Below, one piece after another: positions 60,740 to 64,000 of a stretch of DNA of 64,000 nt. Below the pieces are notes generated by a model that saw only the letters and a program-made list of their open reading frames with translations, was not told the origin of the DNA and made no database searches. Numbering within the stretch: the first letter of the stretch is position 1; each line of letters starts with the position of its first letter. A program made the translations under genes and the position numbers. Source of the DNA: UBA11957 sp963603285 (GTDB lineage: Bacteria > Bacillota > Clostridia > Lachnospirales > Lachnospiraceae); assembly GCA_963603285.1 (NCBI GenBank), contig CAVCMG010000011.1:1-64000 (forward strand), given 5' to 3'.

Positions 60740-62260
60740 ATGAAATATTTAATGGGTATCGACAATGGCGGTACATTTTCCAAGGCAGCCATTTTTGATG
60801 AGAATGGTACGCAGATTTCCGTAGCCAGTGTGCCGACGGTGACGATCACACCGAAGCCGGGCTATACCGAGCGTGATATGAATGAGCTGTGGGAGGTCAA
60901 TGCCGAGGCTATCCGCAAGTCCATCGAAAAGAGTGGTATCGATCCGAAGGACATTGCCGGTATTTCTTTTTCCGGACATGGTAAGGGACTGTATCTGGTC
61001 GGCTATGACGGAAAGCCGAGCTACAACGGTATCGTTTCCACTGATATGCGTGCCTGGGAATATGTAGAAAAATGGGAGGCAGACGGTACAAAGGAAAAGA
61101 TCTATCCGATGTCCTACCAGACAATCCTGGCCTGCCAGCCGGTAGCGCTTCTGGCATGGCTCAGAGACCACGATCCGCAGGTGCTGGAAAATACAAAATA
61201 TATTTTTCATGTCAAAGATTATGTGCGTTATATGCTGACCGGGGAAGCCTATGCGGAATATACCGATTCCACAGGCGGCAATCTGGTCAATATGAATACA
61301 AAGCAGTACGACAAGGAGCTTCTGGACTGCTTCGGCCTTGGCATGTGTATGGACAAGCTGCCGCCGCTGAAGTATTCGGCAGAGATCTGTGGTTATGTGA
61401 CCGAGGAGGCCAGCAAAAAGACGGGTCTTCCTGTGGGTATTCCTGCGGCTGCCGGCATGTTTGATGTGGATGCCTGCGGTATCGGCTCCGGTCTGACGGA
61501 TCCGGATAAGCTGTGTATGATCGCCGGTACATGGAGTATCAACGAATATATTGCAAAAGAGCCGGTAACGAACGGTACAGTAGACTTAAATTCCATGTTC
61601 TGTATGCCGGGATATTTCCTTGTGGAGGAATCAAGCCCCACATCTGCCGGAAATATGGAATGGTTTATCCGCAACCTGATGAGCTATGAAAAGGCGGAGG
61701 CAAAGGAAAAGGGCGGTTCTGTTTACGATATTACGAATGCATGGGTAGAATCGATCGATCCGAAGGATTCCAATGTGATTTTCCTGCCATTCTTAAATGG
61801 ATCGAATGAGGATGCGCTGGCAAAGGCTACGTTTATCGGCCTGACAGCGTACCATAATAAGAAGCATATGCTGCGTGCGGTATATGAGGGTATCGTATTC
61901 TCCCATCTGACGCATGTAAAGAAGCTGCTTCGTAACCGTCCGGCACCGAAGAGTATCCGTCTGTCCGGTGGTGCGGCCAATTCGGATGTCTGGGTACAGA
62001 TCTTTGCTGATGCTTTCCAGATTCCGATCGATGTGATCGAGGATAAGGAGATCGGTGCGCAGGGGGCGGCGATCGCGGCTGGTATTGCAGCGGGAATTTA
62101 TAAGGATTATGAGGATGCTGTGGCACGGACGGTGAAGATTACGAAGACGATTGCGCCGCGGCCGGAGTATAAAGAGGTGTATGAGGAGAAGTATGCGACG
62201 TACCGGGCTGTGATTGATTCGCTGGGGCAGGGCGGAGCATGGAAACGCTTTAAAAATTAA
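60740..62260 (+). CDS. lyxK: FGGY carbohydrate kinase, probably L-xylulose kinase
   Basis: The 506-residue kinase has the two-lobed FGGY fold: MGIDNGGTFSKAAIFDENG (phosphate loop), GISFSGHGKGLYLVG, CQPVALLAWLRDHDP, MIAGTWSINE and RLSGGAANSDVWVQIFADAF. The next gene is an L-ribulose-5-phosphate 3-epimerase, so the likely route is L-xylulose to L-xylulose 5-phosphate to L-ribulose 5-phosphate. Xylulose- and ribulose-kinase alternatives remain. The start has CAGGAGGG. Confidence 0.82.
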   Translation: MKYLMGIDNGGTFSKAAIFDENGTQISVASVPTVTITPKPGYTERDMNELWEVNAEAIRKSIEKSGIDPKDIAGISFSGHGKGLYLVGYDGKPSYNGIVSTDMRAWEYVEKWEADGTKEKIYPMSYQTILACQPVALLAWLRDHDPQVLENTKYIFHVKDYVRYMLTGEAYAEYTDSTGGNLVNMNTKQYDKELLDCFGLGMCMDKLPPLKYSAEICGYVTEEASKKTGLPVGIPAAAGMFDVDACGIGSGLTDPDKLCMIAGTWSINEYIAKEPVTNGTVDLNSMFCMPGYFLVEESSPTSAGNMEWFIRNLMSYEKAEAKEKGGSVYDITNAWVESIDPKDSNVIFLPFLNGSNEDALAKATFIGLTAYHNKKHMLRAVYEGIVFSHLTHVKKLLRNRPAPKSIRLSGGAANSDVWVQIFADAFQIPIDVIEDKEIGAQGAAIAAGIAAGIYKDYEDAVARTVKITKTIAPRPEYKEVYEEKYATYRAVIDSLGQGGAWKRFKN

Positions 62261-62270
62261 GGATGAAGGG

Positions 62271-62421
62271 GACGGACGCCGCCGGGGAGTGCTTTATGGA
62301 TATATATAACTCCTCTGCGCTCCGCCTCCGTCGGTCCGAGCCTGGGGTCTCGGACTCTTACTCGGCAAAGTCGCTTGGAGGAGTTATATATATCCATAAA
62401 GCACTCCCCGGCGGCTGTTTA
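62271..62421 (+). repeat. Giant palindromic element, copy 3
   Basis: It begins with GACGGACGCC ten bases after the kinase stop codon. A perfect 38-bp inverted repeat (62278-62315 with 62378-62415) encloses a short tip with the stem GTCCGAG/CTCGGAC. It ends CGGCTGTTT, as does copy 1. The arms contain a TATATATA core but are otherwise different in sequence from those of copy 1. It separates lyxK and ulaE. Confidence 0.85.
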
Positions 62422-62454
62422 TTGAAAAAAAGAAGAACGTGAGGGAATGGTAAG

Positions 62455-63294
62455 ATGAAGATGTATGAGATTGGGTTGTATGAGAAGGCTATGCCGGGGG
62501 AGTTGTCCTGGCGGGAGAAGCTTTTGACGGCTAAGGAGCTGGGGTATGATTTTGTGGAGCTGAGTGTGGATGAGACGGATGCGAAGCTGGCAAGGCTGGA
62601 TATGACGCGGGAGGAACGGCTGGAGATTCTGCAGATTATGAATGAGGTCGGGGTGTCTTTCCGGAGCATGTGTCTGTCGGGACACAGGAAGTATCCGCTG
62701 GGCAGTGCGGATCCGGCAACCTGTGCCCGGGGTATGGAGATCATGGAGAAGGCTGTGCAGCTGGCGGCGGATCTGGGGATCCGGATCATTCAGCTGGCGG
62801 GTTATGATGTGTATTATGAGGATTCTACACCGGAGACGGTGGTTCGGTTTGGAGAGAATCTGAAAAAGGCGACGATGATGGCGGCGAAGGCCGGTGTGAT
62901 GCTGGGCTTTGAGACGATGGAGACGGAGTTTATGAATACGGTGGGCAAGGCTATGAAGTATGTGGATCTTGTCAATTCTCCGTATCTTGGTGTATATCCG
63001 GATTCGGGTAATCTGAAGAATGCGGCTGTGACCTATGGCACGGATGTATACGAGGATATCCGCAGTGGTGCCGGACATACCGTGGCCATGCACCTGAAGG
63101 AGACCGTGCCGGGCAAGTTCCGTGAGATCCATTTCGGTACGGGACATGTAGATTTCCAGAAAACGATCGATACCGCATGGGAGATCGGTGTCCGCCGGTT
63201 TGTTACCGAGATGTGGTATGTCGGACAGGACAACTGGAAAGAGGATATCCGGGAAGCACACGATATGATGAGTGTGATTCTGGATCAGAAATAA
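62455..63294 (+). CDS. ulaE: L-ribulose-5-phosphate 3-epimerase (UlaE/SgbU)
   Basis: The 279-residue TIM-barrel enzyme epimerises L-xylulose 5-phosphate and L-ribulose 5-phosphate. Seen: MYEIGLYEKAMPGELSW at the start, VELSVDETDAKLARLDM, SMCLSGHRKYPLGS, FETMETEFMNT (metal Glu), VYPDSGNL (Asp), AMHLKETVPG (His) and VTEMWY (Glu). It is 60% the same layout as E. coli UlaE by inspection of motifs, not by alignment score. It lies 194 bp after the kinase, separated by palindromic element 3. Confidence 0.9.
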   Translation: MKMYEIGLYEKAMPGELSWREKLLTAKELGYDFVELSVDETDAKLARLDMTREERLEILQIMNEVGVSFRSMCLSGHRKYPLGSADPATCARGMEIMEKAVQLAADLGIRIIQLAGYDVYYEDSTPETVVRFGENLKKATMMAAKAGVMLGFETMETEFMNTVGKAMKYVDLVNSPYLGVYPDSGNLKNAAVTYGTDVYEDIRSGAGHTVAMHLKETVPGKFREIHFGTGHVDFQKTIDTAWEIGVRRFVTEMWYVGQDNWKEDIREAHDMMSVILDQK

Positions 63295-63304
63295 AAAGAT
63301 GGAA

Positions 63305-63341
63305 GGGCTGGCTTTGTAGAAATACGAGGGCCGGCCTTTTT
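63305..63341 (+). terminator. Intrinsic terminator of the kinase-epimerase unit
   Basis: GGGCTGGC pairs with GGCCGGCC-like GCCGGCC (one G-T pair), followed by TTTTT. Confidence 0.75.
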
Positions 63342-63370
63342 AGTCATTATGAAAATCCAGTATAAAGGGA

Positions 63371-63399
63371 TTGACAAAAGATAAGAAAAGGAATATAGT
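63371..63399 (+). promoter_or_regulatory. Promoter of the Rpn-family nuclease gene
   Basis: TTGACA and TATAGT are 17 bp apart, a near-consensus promoter. The palindrome TTCTGATCAGAA (63449-63460) in the leader is a possible protein site. The leader to 63544 is long (about 140 bases). Confidence 0.65.
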
Positions 63400-63544
63400 A
63401 AAAAGACGAATAAAATAGTTAATAATTTTGGTATTATAAATTATCCATTTCTGATCAGAATTCGTCGTCAAAGATTATCATTTCAAATTTAGCAGTCGCT
63501 GAGTATTTCAAAAAGCGAAAACAAAAAGCAAAATAAGGAGACGT

Positions 63545-64000
63545 ATGGGACAGAAGGATTTAAGTGAAAAGATTCTTGTGGCGTATAACGATGTATTTGC
63601 AGACATCGTCAATGTTTTAATGTTTAATGGGCAGGAAAAAATTCAGCCGGAAGAACTGGAAGACAGGGGGAGTAAAGATTTTTATAAAGAAAAGGGTATG
63701 TTGCATGAGATGGAACGGGATGTGGTCAAACGTTGGAAAAAAGGCGAGGTGCGTTTTGCCTGTATCGGGATCGAAAATCAGACAGTGGTAGATCCGGACA
63801 TGCCATTGCGAGTGATCGGATATGATGGCGCTGCATACAGGGCACAATTATTGGATCAGAAAAAGAGTCAGGAACGATACCCGGTGGTTACGATCGTTCT
63901 GTATTTCGGCTATGAGAAAAAGTGGGACAAGCCATTACAACTGCTTGAAAAATTAACCGTTCCAGAGGGCTTTGATCCTTATGTGAGCGATTACAAAGTG
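63545..64000 (+). CDS. Rpn family PD-(D/E)XK nuclease, 5' part
   Basis: The first 152 residues of a gene cut by the window end. AYNDVFADIVNVLMFNG, LHEMERDVVKRW, VRFACIGIENQTVVDPDMPLRVIGYDGAAYRAQL and YPVVTIVLYFGYEKKWDKP match Rpn (recombination-promoting nuclease) proteins abundant in Lachnospiraceae, once annotated as transposase_31. The GIENQT and YDGAAYR segments bear the catalytic core (D..ExQ type). It starts after AAGGAGA. Rpn proteins act in recombination and phage defence. Confidence 0.82.
   Translation, partial: MGQKDLSEKILVAYNDVFADIVNVLMFNGQEKIQPEELEDRGSKDFYKEKGMLHEMERDVVKRWKKGEVRFACIGIENQTVVDPDMPLRVIGYDGAAYRAQLLDQKKSQERYPVVTIVLYFGYEKKWDKPLQLLEKLTVPEGFDPYVSDYKV

Noticed and set aside
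1..64000. tRNA, rRNA, CRISPR arrays and insertion sequences
   Set aside because: I looked for cloverleaf, rRNA and regularly spaced repeats and saw none. tRNAscan-SE and an IS search would be needed to be sure.

Overview
The window looks like the chromosome of a gut-type Clostridia, most likely Lachnospiraceae. The evidence is a FabK-type fatty-acid operon in pneumococcal order, an AccD-AccA fusion, DUF4867 and UlaE-type sugar genes, many AGGAGG ribosome sites and many LytTR/TetR regulators. Most of the DNA is of middling G+C. Two stretches are visibly A+T-richer and look like accessory DNA: 1-1,450 and about 29,200-35,100. The genus cannot be fixed by reading alone. I saw no rRNA, tRNA, CRISPR array or insertion sequence.

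Layout. 1-1,330: broken defence-type genes (a DUF1016 nuclease N-terminus and a 5'-truncated AbiEii-like nucleotidyltransferase) joined at a direct repeat. 1.5-6.4 kb: ATC hydrolase, AEC transporter, LOG protein, an orphan Hsp70 and a TetR regulator. 6.6-9.9 kb: a very large YhgE/Pip membrane protein with DG-type repeats. 10.1-11.8 kb: a two-gene winged-helix plus nucleotidyltransferase module that resembles a toxin-antitoxin pair, with a candidate operator over its own promoter. 11.9-22.9 kb: housekeeping and metabolic genes (aldo/keto reductase, HAD, LysR, NifS-NifU, cobalamin adenosyltransferase, DAHP synthase, HD protein, NCS2 permease, M42 peptidase, TetR). 23.2-28.8 kb: an ABC importer operon with a PHP-domain hydrolase and a HAD phosphatase, likely for a phosphorylated organic substrate.

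29.2-35.1 kb: an A+T-rich cassette with a BlaI/BlaR1-like pair divergent from a small secreted protein, two membrane permeases, an anchored extracytoplasmic protein and an ABC ATPase. 35.3-39.4 kb: HAD, TrmH methyltransferase, DUF1294, acylphosphatase, a PNPOx-fold protein and an intact DUF1016 nuclease. 40.3-49.3 kb: fabH-acpP-fabK-fabD-fabG-fabF-fabZ-accC-accDA behind a FabT-like operator; accB is absent from its usual slot. 49.5-59.8 kb: DUF4867, TauE/SafE, Nudix, a LytTR two-component system, then a membrane-anchored circularly permuted GH3 enzyme, a canonical GH3 enzyme and a GtrA-like protein. 60-64 kb: phosphodiesterase, FGGY kinase, UlaE epimerase and the start of an Rpn-family nuclease.

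The most unusual signal is a set of three intergenic elements (28,841-29,153; 38,147-38,281; 62,271-62,421). Each begins with GACGGACGC just after a stop codon. Two are giant hairpins with perfect arms of 47 and 38 bp, and the third is a half copy that shares internal blocks with the first. They look like a structured, possibly mobile 3'-UTR/terminator family.
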